This document shows positions 33,888 to 42,410 of a stretch of 64,000 bases of DNA, piece by piece. Positions within the stretch are counted from its first letter, which is position 1, and the number at the start of each line of letters is the position of its first letter. Below the pieces are notes generated by a model. The model ran no database searches. It had not been told where the DNA came from and worked only from the letters and a program-made list of their open reading frames with translations. The translations under genes were made by a program, and so were the position numbers. Source of the DNA: Cupriavidus pauculus (GTDB lineage: Bacteria; Pseudomonadota; Gammaproteobacteria; Burkholderiales; Burkholderiaceae); NCBI RefSeq assembly GCF_008801835.1, contig NZ_VZOW01000002.1, forward strand, positions 248,001-312,000, written 5' to 3'.

Positions 33888-34700
33888 TTACTTCACGGGC
33901 TTGGTCACATCCGATCCAAACCACTTGTTCGACAGCTTGGCCAGCGTGCCGTCCTTGCGCAGGTCGTCGAGCGCCTTATCGATCGCGGCAGCGAACTTAG
34001 GATTGTCCTTACGGAACGGAATCGCAACCTCGCTGGTGGCGCCGGGCAGCACCGCGCCAGGGCGCAGCGGCAGATTGGCCTGCTTGATCAGGTAATTGGC
34101 CATCAGGCGGTCGTTCAGCGCGGCGTCCACGCGCTGGGCGGCCAGGTCGCGCAGATATTCGGGCGCGCCGGGATAAGTCTTTACCTCGATGCCGGGCACC
34201 GACTTGGCCAGGTCGTTGTAGTTGCTGCCCAGGCTCACGCCGAGCTTGTGCCCCTTCAGCGATTCCAGCGTGGTGAACTCGCGCTTGTCATCCTTGCGCT
34301 GAATAAGCTGCGCCGCCGAATAGACGTAAGGTGTCGAGAAATCGAGCACCTGTTTGCGCTGCGGCGTCACCGAAACCTGATTGACGATGATGTCGAATTT
34401 GCCCGCTTGCAAGCCCGCGATAATCGCACTCCATTCCGTGGTCACAAACTCGGGTTTCACGCCGAGTTTGCCGGCCACGGCGCGCGCCACGTCGACATCG
34501 AATCCATCGAGTTCATTATTTGCAGCGCGATATCCGAACGGCGGATAGGTTCCTTCCAGGCCCACCTTGAGTACGCCTGCCTGCTTTACGGTATCCAGCA
34601 GATCCGCGGCCTGGGCGGCGGTGGCCGAAAGACCGGCAGCGCTGGCGACCAGCGCAGTGGCCAGCAGTGATTTGAACCAACCCGATCGAATCGTTCGCAT
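33888..34700 (-). CDS. Amino-acid ABC transporter substrate-binding protein (cystine/polar amino-acid type)
   Basis: The 270-residue family 3 solute-binding protein has a signal peptide cleaved near AQA (residue 31). It contains the motif LKVGLEGTYPPFGYRAANNELDGFDVDVARAVA, split across ligand loops, and the Asp-containing GFDVDVA typical for polar amino acids. It is most like FliY/TcyJ cystine-binding proteins (SAIIAGLQAGKFDIIVNQVS). It delivers its ligand to the permease encoded next on the strand. Substrate specificity is not certain. Confidence 0.88.
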   Translation of the reverse strand: MRTIRSGWFKSLLATALVASAAGLSATAAQAADLLDTVKQAGVLKVGLEGTYPPFGYRAANNELDGFDVDVARAVAGKLGVKPEFVTTEWSAIIAGLQAGKFDIIVNQVSVTPQRKQVLDFSTPYVYSAAQLIQRKDDKREFTTLESLKGHKLGVSLGSNYNDLAKSVPGIEVKTYPGAPEYLRDLAAQRVDAALNDRLMANYLIKQANLPLRPGAVLPGATSEVAIPFRKDNPKFAAAIDKALDDLRKDGTLAKLSNKWFGSDVTKPVK

Positions 34701-35012
34701 ATGTTCTCCATTGGAATGCGTTGACGTTGCCGGGCGTCATTTACGAGGGCATCCGGCGGCTCTATGAGCCTATAACGGGCTCAACGGTATCGCAAACACT
34801 ATCAATGAAGAAATAACGATTCATTATGGCTATATAACCAGCCGTCGCGGCTAGCCACTGAATACGGAAAAACAGAGCGCAAGTCGCGCCTTTCGCCCAC
34901 GCACACACGTATCGAATGCAAAGCGCCAGCCCGCTCTACGCCCCCCTCGTCTACAAAGAAAAACGAGGGGGAACATCCAGTGCCGCTCAATGAAAATGAA
35001 TCTGAACGAGCC
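34701..35012. promoter_or_regulatory. Intergenic region between gltI-like and cystine-binding-type genes
   Basis: This 312-bp AT-richer stretch lies upstream of the binding protein at 34700 and downstream of the GltI-like gene. A 9-bp hairpin CCCCCTCGT/ACGAGGGGG (34942-34971, 12-nt loop) follows the GltI-like stop by about 40 nt and may end that transcript, although no T run follows it. I see no gene here. Confidence 0.4.
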
Positions 35013-35921
35013 TTACTGGAACGCCTTGTCGTTAGGCTCGGCGAACAGTTGTTTCATCTCCGGCGACAGCGCATAGTTCATATTGATATTGCGCGGCGGA
35101 ATCGGCTGCAGGAACCACTTCGTATATAGCTTCTCGGCTTGGCCGCTCTTCTGGATATCGGCCACCACGCCATCGACAAGTTTCTTGAACGAGGCGTCGT
35201 CTTTGCGGAACATGCAGGCATAGTTTTCGGTCTGCAGCGGCGTGCCGACCACCGCCCAGTCGGCGGCGTTCTTGGCCTTGGTGCGCTCGCCGTAGAGCAG
35301 CGGCTCGTCCATCACGAATGCCACCGCGCGGCCCGACTCCAGGATCAGGAATGCCTGGCCATGGTCTTTCGCGCTGGTCAGGTTCATGTTCATGCCTTCG
35401 CCATTCATCTTCACCAGCAGGCGCTCGCCAGTGGTGCCGGCCGTGGTCACCACGTTCTTGCCCTTCAACTGCGGAAAGTCCGTCACGCCCGAATCCTTCT
35501 TCGTCAGCATGCGGATGCCGTAGATGAACAGGCTGTTCGAAAACGCCACCTGTTTCTGGCGTTCGGTGTTGTTGGTGGTGCTGCCGCACTCGATATCGAT
35601 CGTGCCGTTCTGCATCAGCGGAATGCGGTTCTGCGAGGTGATCGGCGTGAGCTTGACCTGCAGGTTCGGCATGTTCAGAGTCGACTTGACCTTGTCGACG
35701 ATCGCCAGCAGGTAGTCATGCGAATAGCCCATGACATTGTTGCCATCGGAATACGAAAACGGAATCGACGACTCGCGATACCCGAGCGACATCACCCCGC
35801 TGTCCTTGATCTTCTTGAGCGTGTCGCCATCGGCGGCGTGGGCGCCGGCGGCAGCGCCGGCCAGCAAGGCGGCGGCTGCGAGGCGGTGGATGGAATTCGG
35901 ACGGACAGACAGTGACTTCAT
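35013..35921 (-). CDS. gltI: Glutamate/aspartate-type periplasmic binding protein (GltI-like)
   Basis: The 302-residue protein starts MKSLSVRPNSIHRLAAAALL after AAGGAGCG. The signal peptide is cleaved near AHA (residue 29). The mature part has the GltI pattern SLGYRESSIPFSYSDGNNVMGYS and DIECGSTTNNTERQKQVAFS, with the Arg and Thr residues that bind acidic amino acids. It should capture glutamate or aspartate. The usual gltJKL permease and ATPase genes are absent, so it is an orphan binding protein. It lies next to dadA and near the aspartate-using cyanophycin synthetases. Confidence 0.9.
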   Translation of the reverse strand: MKSLSVRPNSIHRLAAAALLAGAAAGAHAADGDTLKKIKDSGVMSLGYRESSIPFSYSDGNNVMGYSHDYLLAIVDKVKSTLNMPNLQVKLTPITSQNRIPLMQNGTIDIECGSTTNNTERQKQVAFSNSLFIYGIRMLTKKDSGVTDFPQLKGKNVVTTAGTTGERLLVKMNGEGMNMNLTSAKDHGQAFLILESGRAVAFVMDEPLLYGERTKAKNAADWAVVGTPLQTENYACMFRKDDASFKKLVDGVVADIQKSGQAEKLYTKWFLQPIPPRNINMNYALSPEMKQLFAEPNDKAFQ

Positions 35922-36072
35922 GATTCGCTCCTTGGAGGGGGCTTGGTTTTTAATGGCAAGACCTGAGGCAATCTCGCTACCCAACGTTCACTTCGATACC
36001 GCGTACTGCTGCGTACTGATGACTGACGACTGCTACCTGCTTCCCGTACAACCCGTTTGGCGTCGCCCTGCA

Positions 36073-37350
36073 CTAGGCCGACGCTGCACTGAAATCTTCC
36101 GCGTCCAGCGCTGGCTTGCGCCCGGCCAGACGGTCGGCCAGCAGCCCCGCGCTGCCCATGGCCAACGTAAAACCAAGCGCGCCGTGACCGAGGTTGAGCC
36201 ACAGCCCCGGCACGCGCGATTCGCCGATCATTGGCAGTCCGGTCGGGGTGGCCGGCCGCAGTCCGGCCCATGGCCGCAGCGCATCGAGGTCGTCCCCGTT
36301 CGTCACGTTGCCGAAGACCGCGCGCGTCTGCGTGACCAGGGTCTGCGCGCGCTGCCGGTCGACCACTGCGCCGCCGCGCACGATATCGGCCATTCCCGCC
36401 ACGCGCAGAGTATTGCCGATCCGTGCATAAACGATCTTGTTGGCAAAATCCGTCACGCTGATATGCGGCGCGGTCGCGCCGTCGACAATCGGCACGGTGA
36501 TGCTGTATCCCTTCAGCGGCCACAACATCGGCCGGACGCCCGTCGGGCGCAGCAACGGCACGCTGCCGATGCCGCCCGAAACGATCACCAGATCGGCGGC
36601 GATCTCGCCACGGTCGGTGCGCACGCCGGTCACTCGACCGCCACTGCGCACCAGTTCAGTTACCCGCGTGCCAAAGCGCAGCGACACGGCCCGGTTGCCT
36701 TGCAACAGATGGGCCAGCGACACGCAGAAGCGATGACAATCGCCCACTTCCTCGCTCGGCGTGTAGATCGCGCCGGCAATATCGTGTCGAATGGCTGCCA
36801 GCGCGGGCTCCAGCGCCACCGTCGCGTCGCGGTCGAGCGCCTGCTGCTCGCAGCCCAGGCTGGCCTGGTAGTCGAGCAACCGGCAGGCGGCCTCGTAGGC
36901 CGCAGCGTCGCGATGCACCACCAGCTTGCCGCGCCGGGCGAAATCGAATCCGCCGCCCTCTTCGCGCGCGTCGGGCCGATCGACGAAAGCCTGCATCAGA
37001 TCTCGCGAGTAGAACGCCAGCCGCAGCAGCTTGCGCGTGGTGGCCTCGCTCGTCGATGCGTTACACGCCCGCACAAATGCCATCAGCCAGCGCCATTGGG
37101 CCGGATCTGCCGACGGGCGGAAGCGCATTGGCGAATCGCGGTCCAGCAGCCAGCCCGGCACCTTCGACAACACGCCCGGACCGGCCAGCGGCGCCACGTA
37201 GCTGTAGCTGAGCTGCCCGCCGTTGGCGAAGCTGGTTTCCTCACCCGGTCCGTCGTGACGTTCAACCACGGTGACTTCATGACCATCATTGGCCAACCGC
37301 CACGCAGTGGTCATGCCGACCACGCCGGCACCCACGATCGCTACGCGCAT
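36073..37350 (-). CDS. dadA: D-amino acid dehydrogenase small-subunit type flavoprotein
   Basis: The 425-residue FAD oxidoreductase starts MRVAIVGAGVVGMTTAWRLA, the dinucleotide-binding motif. DadA landmarks include ETSFANGGQLSYSYVAPLAGPGV and the C-terminal GLRPATPTGLPMIGESRVPGL and NLGHGALGFTLAMGS. It oxidises D-amino acids to 2-oxo acids, passing electrons to the respiratory chain. It is transcribed divergently from a LysR gene that may regulate it. The upstream in-frame extension to 37464 is not family-like. Confidence 0.92.
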   Translation of the reverse strand: MRVAIVGAGVVGMTTAWRLANDGHEVTVVERHDGPGEETSFANGGQLSYSYVAPLAGPGVLSKVPGWLLDRDSPMRFRPSADPAQWRWLMAFVRACNASTSEATTRKLLRLAFYSRDLMQAFVDRPDAREEGGGFDFARRGKLVVHRDAAAYEAACRLLDYQASLGCEQQALDRDATVALEPALAAIRHDIAGAIYTPSEEVGDCHRFCVSLAHLLQGNRAVSLRFGTRVTELVRSGGRVTGVRTDRGEIAADLVIVSGGIGSVPLLRPTGVRPMLWPLKGYSITVPIVDGATAPHISVTDFANKIVYARIGNTLRVAGMADIVRGGAVVDRQRAQTLVTQTRAVFGNVTNGDDLDALRPWAGLRPATPTGLPMIGESRVPGLWLNLGHGALGFTLAMGSAGLLADRLAGRKPALDAEDFSAASA

Positions 37351-37532
37351 CTGACTTGCCTTGTATTCCGAACCAACAATGGGCCAGAGCGTAGAGCAGT
37401 CCGTGCGGCTTGCCCAATGCCAATACGTGCCAGAATATGTCCTCAAGCTATAGGTGACCGCCACCCGGGTCTACCCGTAGTGCACAGCACCAATTTCCGC
37501 ACCAAAGCGGCCATTTCGATGGCACCACAACG

Positions 37533-38486
37533 ATGCGCCTGCGCCAGATCGAAGTCTTCCGCGCGGTGATGCTGACGGGCACCGTCAGCGAAGCCGCACG
37601 CCTGCTCCATGTATCCCAGCCGGTAGTGACGCGCGTACTGCAGCATGCGGAAGCGTCGCTGGGCTTCCGGCTGTTCGATCGGCAGCGCGGACGGCTGCAG
37701 CCCACGCCCGAAGCCCGCGCGCTCTATGGCGATGTCGAAAGGCTATATGGCGAGATAGAGCGTGTGCGGCGCGTATCCGAAAGCTTGCGCCACAAGGGCG
37801 CGGGCCGGCTGCGCGTGGCGGCCACACCAAGCCTGGCCAATCCGCTGCTGGTGCCGGCGGTGCGCCGTTTTTGCGCGCGCCATCCCGACACGCAGGTACA
37901 GGTGCTGACGCACCACACCAACGAGATCGTCGCCGCGCTGCTGGCCAACCAGATCGATGTCGGCTTTGCCTTCTCGCCGCCGCGCCACGAGGCTATTACC
38001 AGCGAACCGGTTGCCGCCGGCCGCATGCTGTTGGCGGTGCCACGCGCCCAGCCGCTGCCTTCGGTCGGCCGTCGCGGCACCGTGCCGATCCGCAAGGTCA
38101 TGGAGCGGCCTTTCATTGGCTATGACGATGACAGCTCGCTTGGGCTGCTTGTGCGGCAGACGCTGGCGCGGCATGCGCTGGAGCCGCACTCGACGCTGGA
38201 AGTCCAGACGTATTCGCTCGCGCTGGCGCTGGTCGATGCGGGCCTCGGCCTGACGTTGCTCGACCAGTACACCGCGTTGAGCGCCAATCCCGCGCATGTC
38301 GCCCTGCACGATGTGCAACCGGAGTTACCGTTCGAAATTCAGATGCTGCGCGCCAGTCATCGCGGCGCATCGAGCCTGGTCGATGACATGCGCACGCAGT
38401 TTGCAGCCGCCGCGCAGACGCTGGCCGCCACGCTGCATGAGCGGCTCGAAACGCCTGTCGCGCAGTTCGACGCGACAGCGCGCTGA
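37533..38486 (+). CDS. LysR-family transcriptional regulator
   Basis: The 317-residue protein begins with the winged helix-turn-helix MRLRQIEVFRAVMLTGTVSE and ARLLHVSQPVVTRVLQHAE (about residues 1-60), followed by the LysR effector-binding domain (about 90-300). It is divergent from dadA with a 182-bp shared upstream region, the normal arrangement for a LysR activator and its target. Control of dadA by an amino acid is therefore likely but inferred. Confidence 0.92.
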   Translation: MRLRQIEVFRAVMLTGTVSEAARLLHVSQPVVTRVLQHAEASLGFRLFDRQRGRLQPTPEARALYGDVERLYGEIERVRRVSESLRHKGAGRLRVAATPSLANPLLVPAVRRFCARHPDTQVQVLTHHTNEIVAALLANQIDVGFAFSPPRHEAITSEPVAAGRMLLAVPRAQPLPSVGRRGTVPIRKVMERPFIGYDDDSSLGLLVRQTLARHALEPHSTLEVQTYSLALALVDAGLGLTLLDQYTALSANPAHVALHDVQPELPFEIQMLRASHRGASSLVDDMRTQFAAAAQTLAATLHERLETPVAQFDATAR

Positions 38487-38575
38487 TCGCACTTCATCGA
38501 CATTGACCAGACAATTGACAGCCCACGGCTGCGTGCACCATCATCGACACGCACCGATCAGCGCATGACCTACCC

Positions 38576-39910
38576 ATGTTCGTCCTGACCCTTCTACTGC
38601 TGGTGCTGGCGAGTGCGTTCTTTTCGATCTCCGAGATCGCCCTGACCGCAGCCCGGCGCACCAAGCTACAAGTCCTCTCCGAACGCGGCGACCGCCGCGC
38701 CACCAAGGTATTGCTGCTCAAGGAAGAGCCCGGCAATTTCTTTACCGTGGTGCAGATCGGCGTGAACAGCGTGGCGATTCTGGCCGGTATCCTCGGCGAG
38801 AAACACGTTTCCGACCTGCTGTTCGATCTGCTGCTGCCCTGGCTGAGCCCCGGCACCGCACAGCGCGTGTCCAACATCGGATCGTTCCTGATCGTCACGC
38901 TGCTGTTCATCCAGTTCGCCGACCTGGTGCCCAAGCGCGTGGCGATGACATTCCCGGAAGCCTGCGCGATCCGGGTGATTGGTCCGATGCTGACGCTGCT
39001 GAAGGTATTCAAGCCAGTGGTCTGGGTGTTCAACGCCGCGGCCGATGCGATTCTGAAATTGCTCAAGATTCCGACCAAGCCAGTCGACCAGATCACGACC
39101 GAGGACATCGCCGCCATGGTCGACGCGGGCGCGGAAGCCGGCGTGCTACACAAGCACGAATTGCATTTGATCGAAAACGTGTTCGAGCTGGACTCGAAAC
39201 CGATCACGGCCATCATGACGCAGCGCGACGACGTGGTGTTCCTCACGCTCGACGAGCCCGCCGACAGCGTGCGCCGCAAGCTGGTCAAGCAGCCGCACGC
39301 GCAGTACCCGGTGTGCGGAAAAGGCGTCGACGACGTGCTGGGCTACATCGATTCGAAGGACATCCTGCAACTGATGCTTGCCGACGATTCCGGCGTGGCG
39401 CTCGACAGTCTGTCCAAACACTACGACAAGAACGTGCTGGTGATACCGGACACGCTGACGCTGTCCGAATCGCTCACGCGATTTCGCGAGATGCACGAGA
39501 GCTTTGCCGTGGTGATGAACGAATACGGCCTCGTGGTGGGCGTCGTCACGCTGGACGATATCGTGGGCGCGCTGATGGGCGACATCCTGTATTCGGCCGA
39601 GGATGAGCAGATCGTCCGCCGCGATGCCACGTCGTGGCTGGTAGACGGCCTTACGCCGCTGGTCGACCTGAAAAAGGCGCTCGATCTGGACAGCCTGCCC
39701 GGCGACGACTATGTCGACACCGCGGCCGGGCTCGTCATCTATGCGCTGAAGCGGATTCCAAAGAAGTCGGAATCGATCACGGTCGGCGGCTTCCGTTTCG
39801 AAGTGCTCGACATCGACCACCACAAGATCGATCAGCTGCTGGTGTCCCGCATCTCCGCCGCGGCGCCGCAAGGCTCCAGCACGCCCGACAGCGAGGCGCC
39901 ACGATCCTGA
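38576..39910 (+). CDS. CNNM/CBS-domain membrane protein (hemolysin family, CorC_HlyC)
   Basis: The 444-residue protein has an N-terminal CNNM (DUF21) domain with membrane helices (MFVLTLLLLVLASAFFSISEIALTA, split here by its family motif). Paired CBS domains follow (about 205-330; PITAIMTQRDDVVFL, YIDSKDILQLML, FAVVMNEYGLVVGVVTLDDI), then a C-terminal CorC_HlyC domain (about 345-430). Relatives transport or regulate Mg2+ and Co2+. Despite the historical name, there is no evidence that it is a hemolysin. It is the last host gene before the prophage; two minus-strand terminator hairpins separate them. Confidence 0.9.
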   Translation: MFVLTLLLLVLASAFFSISEIALTAARRTKLQVLSERGDRRATKVLLLKEEPGNFFTVVQIGVNSVAILAGILGEKHVSDLLFDLLLPWLSPGTAQRVSNIGSFLIVTLLFIQFADLVPKRVAMTFPEACAIRVIGPMLTLLKVFKPVVWVFNAAADAILKLLKIPTKPVDQITTEDIAAMVDAGAEAGVLHKHELHLIENVFELDSKPITAIMTQRDDVVFLTLDEPADSVRRKLVKQPHAQYPVCGKGVDDVLGYIDSKDILQLMLADDSGVALDSLSKHYDKNVLVIPDTLTLSESLTRFREMHESFAVVMNEYGLVVGVVTLDDIVGALMGDILYSAEDEQIVRRDATSWLVDGLTPLVDLKKALDLDSLPGDDYVDTAAGLVIYALKRIPKKSESITVGGFRFEVLDIDHHKIDQLLVSRISAAAPQGSSTPDSEAPRS

Positions 39911-40010
39911 CGATTGGCGGCATCCCGATGGGGCTCGGCATGGATGCGAGGAACGGCCTGTCGACGCACCGAATGCACCGAGCCCCGCACGTCCCTCTGA
40001 ACGATGCCCC

Positions 40011-40055
40011 GAAAAACAAAACCGACGCGTGCTTGTCGCGGTTCGTCGGTCTGTG
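40011..40055 (-). terminator. Terminator-like repeat, outer copy, left of the prophage
   Basis: ACCGACG (40021-40027) pairs with CGTCGGT (40044-40050), and on the minus strand the stem is followed by TTTTGTTTTTC. It is one of several copies of the same cassette around the attachment sites. It resembles a piece of the recombinase gene (47811-47858) more closely than the other copies do. Confidence 0.6.
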
Positions 40056-40092
40056 AATATGATCGGTGAACGGTGATCCGTGAAGGTGCCGC

Positions 40093-40217
40093 AGAAAAAC
40101 AAAACCGACGCGTGCTTTCGCAGGCGTCGGCTCTAGATTTACTACGCTGTTTTTGTCTGCTGGTGGTCGAATCAATCAGCAGCTTTTTGTTTGGCGGAGA
40201 GGGTCCTTATCGAACCC
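40093..40217. repeat. Left attachment-site repeat (attL): 3' end of tRNA-Ser plus flank
   Basis: This segment is an imperfect direct repeat of 47995-48119. The longest shared block at the junction is TGGCGGAGAGGGT (40192-40204), the CCA end and acceptor arm of tRNA-Ser. The flank shares AGAAAAACAAAACCGACGCG (extending 2 further bases) and AGATTTACTACG. It also holds a minus-strand terminator hairpin (CCGACGC/GCGTCGG, 40105-40130). Only about 25 nt of tRNA sequence is present, so this copy is not a functional tRNA. Confidence 0.85.
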
Positions 40218-40484
40218 GTCGTAGGCTGATTCAACGTCAGCGTAGCGGCTCCAGAAATACGCCATGTCCGGTTCCCTTTCGGTCTCGAAAGCGGCGATGA
40301 CTTCTAGTGGGTCCAGTCCGCAGGCCTCTGCGATCCGCACTTCCTCCTCCACTGAGATGCGTGTCTGACCGTTCCGGATGTTTTGCATCCGGGTACGTTC
40401 GATGCCGCTTTTGTCGGCCAATGAACGCACGCTATTGAAGTTGGCCTTTTGCATGAAAACATCAATGAGCATTCGTGTTGACAT
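40176..40484 (-). CDS. XRE-family phage repressor, truncated or switched at its C-terminus by integration
   Basis: The 102-residue protein has a helix-turn-helix at about 19-50 (VRSLADKSGIERTRMQNIRN). It starts MSTRMLIDVF after AGGTG. Three operator-like repeats lie directly upstream. Its last codons cross the attachment core (40192-40204): residues DPLR are encoded in the core, and QTKSC plus the stop come from chromosomal flank. In the excised circle the same frame would continue for 64 other residues to a 161-residue protein. It is probably the lysogeny repressor, by analogy with the repressor gene at this position in phiRSM phages; that is inference. Confidence 0.8.
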   Translation of the reverse strand: MSTRMLIDVFMQKANFNSVRSLADKSGIERTRMQNIRNGQTRISVEEEVRIAEACGLDPLEVIAAFETEREPDMAYFWSRYADVESAYDGFDKDPLRQTKSC

Positions 40485-40499
40485 AGGTGCACCTGTGAA

Positions 40500-40547
40500 T
40501 TAGATTTCTAATGCCAGTTAGATTTCTAACTCGGGTTAGTTTTCTAA
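40500..40547. promoter_or_regulatory. Three operator-like repeats at 18-bp spacing
   Basis: TTAGATTTCTAA at 40500-40511 and 40518-40529 and TTAGTTTTCTAA at 40536-40547 are 12-bp imperfect palindromes spaced exactly 18 bp apart. They lie between the divergent XRE gene (start 40484) and the phage gene at 40633. They are the obvious binding sites for the repressor. They probably overlap both promoters, although no -35/-10 pair is certain. Confidence 0.75.
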
Positions 40548-40632
40548 GGCATGTTGGAGTGTAGGGCGTAAACAACGCCGCGTAAACCGTGACCCGGTAG
40601 GTCCGGGTGTCCAAATGTAACGAGGGGAAATC

Positions 40633-40959
40633 ATGAAATTCAAAGCTCAACTGTTCGTTGTGAACTCCACGCCGTGGACGTTCGATAACAAGTCCGGCAT
40701 CAAGCACGTCGCTCAAATGCTGATCACGTCGGCCCATCAGGACGATGACGGCAATATCGTCGAAGAAACCTTCGTGGCCCGTCTCAAGGTGCCCGAATCC
40801 ATGAAAGACACGCCAGCGGGCGAATACCTGACCGAACTGCGTCCGTTCGCAGATGCAAACGGCAACCTCGATTTCAAGGTGGTCAAGCTGGTCCCGTTCG
40901 GTCGTCCAGCGGCAAATGGAAAGGCCGGCGCAGGGGCCACGGCTCAGGCGGCTGCATAA
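40633..40959 (+). CDS. Phage single-stranded DNA-binding protein (gene V-like)
   Basis: The 108-residue protein starts MKFKAQLFVVNSTPWTFDNK after GAGGGG. It is beta-rich, with FVARLKVPESMKDTPAGEYL and a Gly/Ala-rich C-terminal tail (AANGKAGAGATAQAAA), which resembles inovirus helix-destabilising proteins. These coat the new single strand before assembly. It is the first gene to the right of the repressor operators. Identification rests on size, position and general character, not on a signature motif. Confidence 0.65.
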   Translation: MKFKAQLFVVNSTPWTFDNKSGIKHVAQMLITSAHQDDDGNIVEETFVARLKVPESMKDTPAGEYLTELRPFADANGNLDFKVVKLVPFGRPAANGKAGAGATAQAAA

Positions 40960-40965
40960 GTTCCC

Positions 40966-41020
40966 TCTCCCGCCCGGGAGACATAAACGGGCTTACAGGC
41001 CGGAAAGACGGCCAATTTTT
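40966..41020 (+). terminator. Weak hairpins between phage genes
   Basis: TCTCCC-GCCC-GGGAGA (40966-40981) and GGCCG-GAAAGA-CGGCC (40998-41013) follow the ssDNA-binding gene. The second is followed by AATTTTT, so it may be a partial terminator that lowers expression of the next genes. Confidence 0.45.
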
Positions 41021-41037
41021 CGTTTACGGGATAGGTC

Positions 41038-41586
41038 ATGGCATTAGAAGACGTTCGCTCCGGGCTGGTCATTGCCGCGCAAACCGTTGGCGGTGTCTCG
41101 GCGCTGGTGGTCCTTACTGGTATCGGCATCAAGGTGCGTCAGTGGCAAACGCGGGCCATTGGGAATGCTGACCCCGCACCTGCCCGTGAAGACTGGATGT
41201 TGACCGATGCGGAGATTGACGATGCGACAGGTGAAGGGGCAAGCGTCGCGGAGTTGATTGAGATTGGGCGCGACAGGCTGGCGGATTTTGAGGATCAGCA
41301 AGCTGAGTTGATGTCCTTGGTTGAGGCACTGAACAGCGCCCTGCTCTACATGGTCACGGTGGCCGATGACCCGACGCAAGGTATTGCCGGGTTGGAGATC
41401 GACAACATTCAGTGGCGGATTCAAGCGGTGACGGAACGGCTGGATCTGCGTGAGGAAATTCTGAGCAACACGGTCGACATTGTTCAGCGGCTCAACACGG
41501 CGATTTCTGAAGCTGAGGGCGGTGACGCTGAGTACTTAGTGACCCTGCTGCCGATTGTTCCGGAGGGCACAAGTGATGTGGCTTAG
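41038..41586 (+). CDS. Phage protein of unknown function with an N-terminal membrane helix
   Basis: The 182-residue protein begins MALEDVRSGLVIAAQTVGGV. It has one hydrophobic helix (about 9-28) and then a long acidic, helical region (about 60-160; LADFEDQQAELMSLVEALNS) likely to form a coiled coil. I recognise no domain. It lies in the early block of the phage, before the small coat-type genes, and overlaps the next small gene by 11 nt. It could be an accessory or a structural membrane protein. Confidence 0.6.
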   Translation: MALEDVRSGLVIAAQTVGGVSALVVLTGIGIKVRQWQTRAIGNADPAPAREDWMLTDAEIDDATGEGASVAELIEIGRDRLADFEDQQAELMSLVEALNSALLYMVTVADDPTQGIAGLEIDNIQWRIQAVTERLDLREEILSNTVDIVQRLNTAISEAEGGDAEYLVTLLPIVPEGTSDVA

Positions 41587-41686
41587 CGTGATGGCGTGTT
41601 TCAGCGTGACGGCGGCGGAACGGCTCGCGCAACGCCGGTTTAAGCGAACCCTGTATCTGCGCTATCGCGCGGCGCTGGAGGGCTGA
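41576..41686 (+). CDS. Very small phage protein (36 residues)
   Basis: An ATG at 41576, preceded by GAGGG at 8-9 nt, opens a 36-codon frame: a short hydrophobic start (MWLSVMACFSVTAAERL) and a basic end (AQRRFKRTLYLRYRAALEG). It overlaps the previous gene by 11 nt and ends 2 nt before the next start. That tight packing is typical of inovirus coat genes. Size and charge pattern suggest a minor virion or membrane peptide, unproved. Confidence 0.5.
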   Translation: MWLSVMACFSVTAAERLAQRRFKRTLYLRYRAALEG

Positions 41687-41688
41687 TC

Positions 41689-41934
41689 GTGACGGTGTGT
41701 GTCCAGGCGGATGCGAGTGGCGTGCTGACGGTGATGGTGCCGCAACCGGCTGACACGTCGACATGTGCCTACGTGCTGCAAAGCGGTCCGGAAGTGAAAG
41801 CAAATCCATTCGCGCTGTCGGTCGAGGATGGTACGCAAGTGGGCTGGGGAATCGTGGCGGTATGGGTAGCGGCGTGGGCTGGCCGCATGCTGATCAAGGC
41901 GCTGAGCAACGGTGATGAGGTGCAAGCGGAGTGA
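41689..41934 (+). CDS. Small phage membrane protein, possible minor coat protein
   Basis: This frame starts with GTG at 41689, immediately after the 36-residue gene. The 81 residues begin MTVCVQADASGVLTVMVPQP and contain one hydrophobic helix (about 51-70; VGWGIVAVWVAAWAGRMLI). They end DEVQAE. Proteins with this layout sit before the major coat gene in related phages, but I see no family signature. It is the last gene before a long, structured noncoding region. Confidence 0.55.
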   Translation: MTVCVQADASGVLTVMVPQPADTSTCAYVLQSGPEVKANPFALSVEDGTQVGWGIVAVWVAAWAGRMLIKALSNGDEVQAE

Positions 41935-42410
41935 ACGGGGACGACACCTCTCCCCTGCAAGCCCCGCTCGGATCGTAGCGTCTGGATTTTCAAATTCAAA
42001 CGTAGTTTGGATTTGGAAACGCAGATGCGGAGTGCACCACGGAAGTGTGGTGGAAACCGTATCTCTCACTGGTCGTAGCTCGCGGCTTGTGGGTATGTGG
42101 GCAGGTCGCGTGCCTGTGGGCAAGTTGGGTGCGGTTTGGGGAAAACGCGCTTTTTGTTTTCCCAAACCGTGCCCGGCTTGTCCACAGGTGGAAAGCGACG
42201 AACCCCGAAGGGGCTGTCCACATATCCACATGCCCTACAGCATCCGCCCTGGCTGATTGTGTGAAGGGCGTGAGCGTAGAGGATTCAGGTAAGCAAACGG
42301 GGTCATGTTTGCTTACCTGAATGCTCGTAGCGGGAGTCACTACGGGCGTTCTTTCGGGCTGGTGCCCAAAGCTGGCGGGGGCGATCCCGCACCGTATCTG
42401 GAGAAATCTC
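41935..42410. other. Structured phage intergenic region with two long hairpins (candidate origin or packaging signal)
   Basis: This 476-nt noncoding stretch holds two unusually strong stem-loops. 42132-42146 pairs with 42156-42169 (14 bp with one bulged G, CGGTTTGGGGAAAAC/GTTTTCCCAAACCG). 42283-42298 pairs perfectly with 42307-42322 (16 bp, loop GGGGTCAT). Neither has a T run. In filamentous phages such regions hold the plus- and minus-strand origins and the packaging signal. A minus-strand open frame crossing it is not credible as a gene. Confidence 0.6.

Noticed and set aside
40500..40547. CRISPR-like regular repeats
   Set aside because: Only three 12-bp units with 6-bp gaps and no cas genes; they fit operators.
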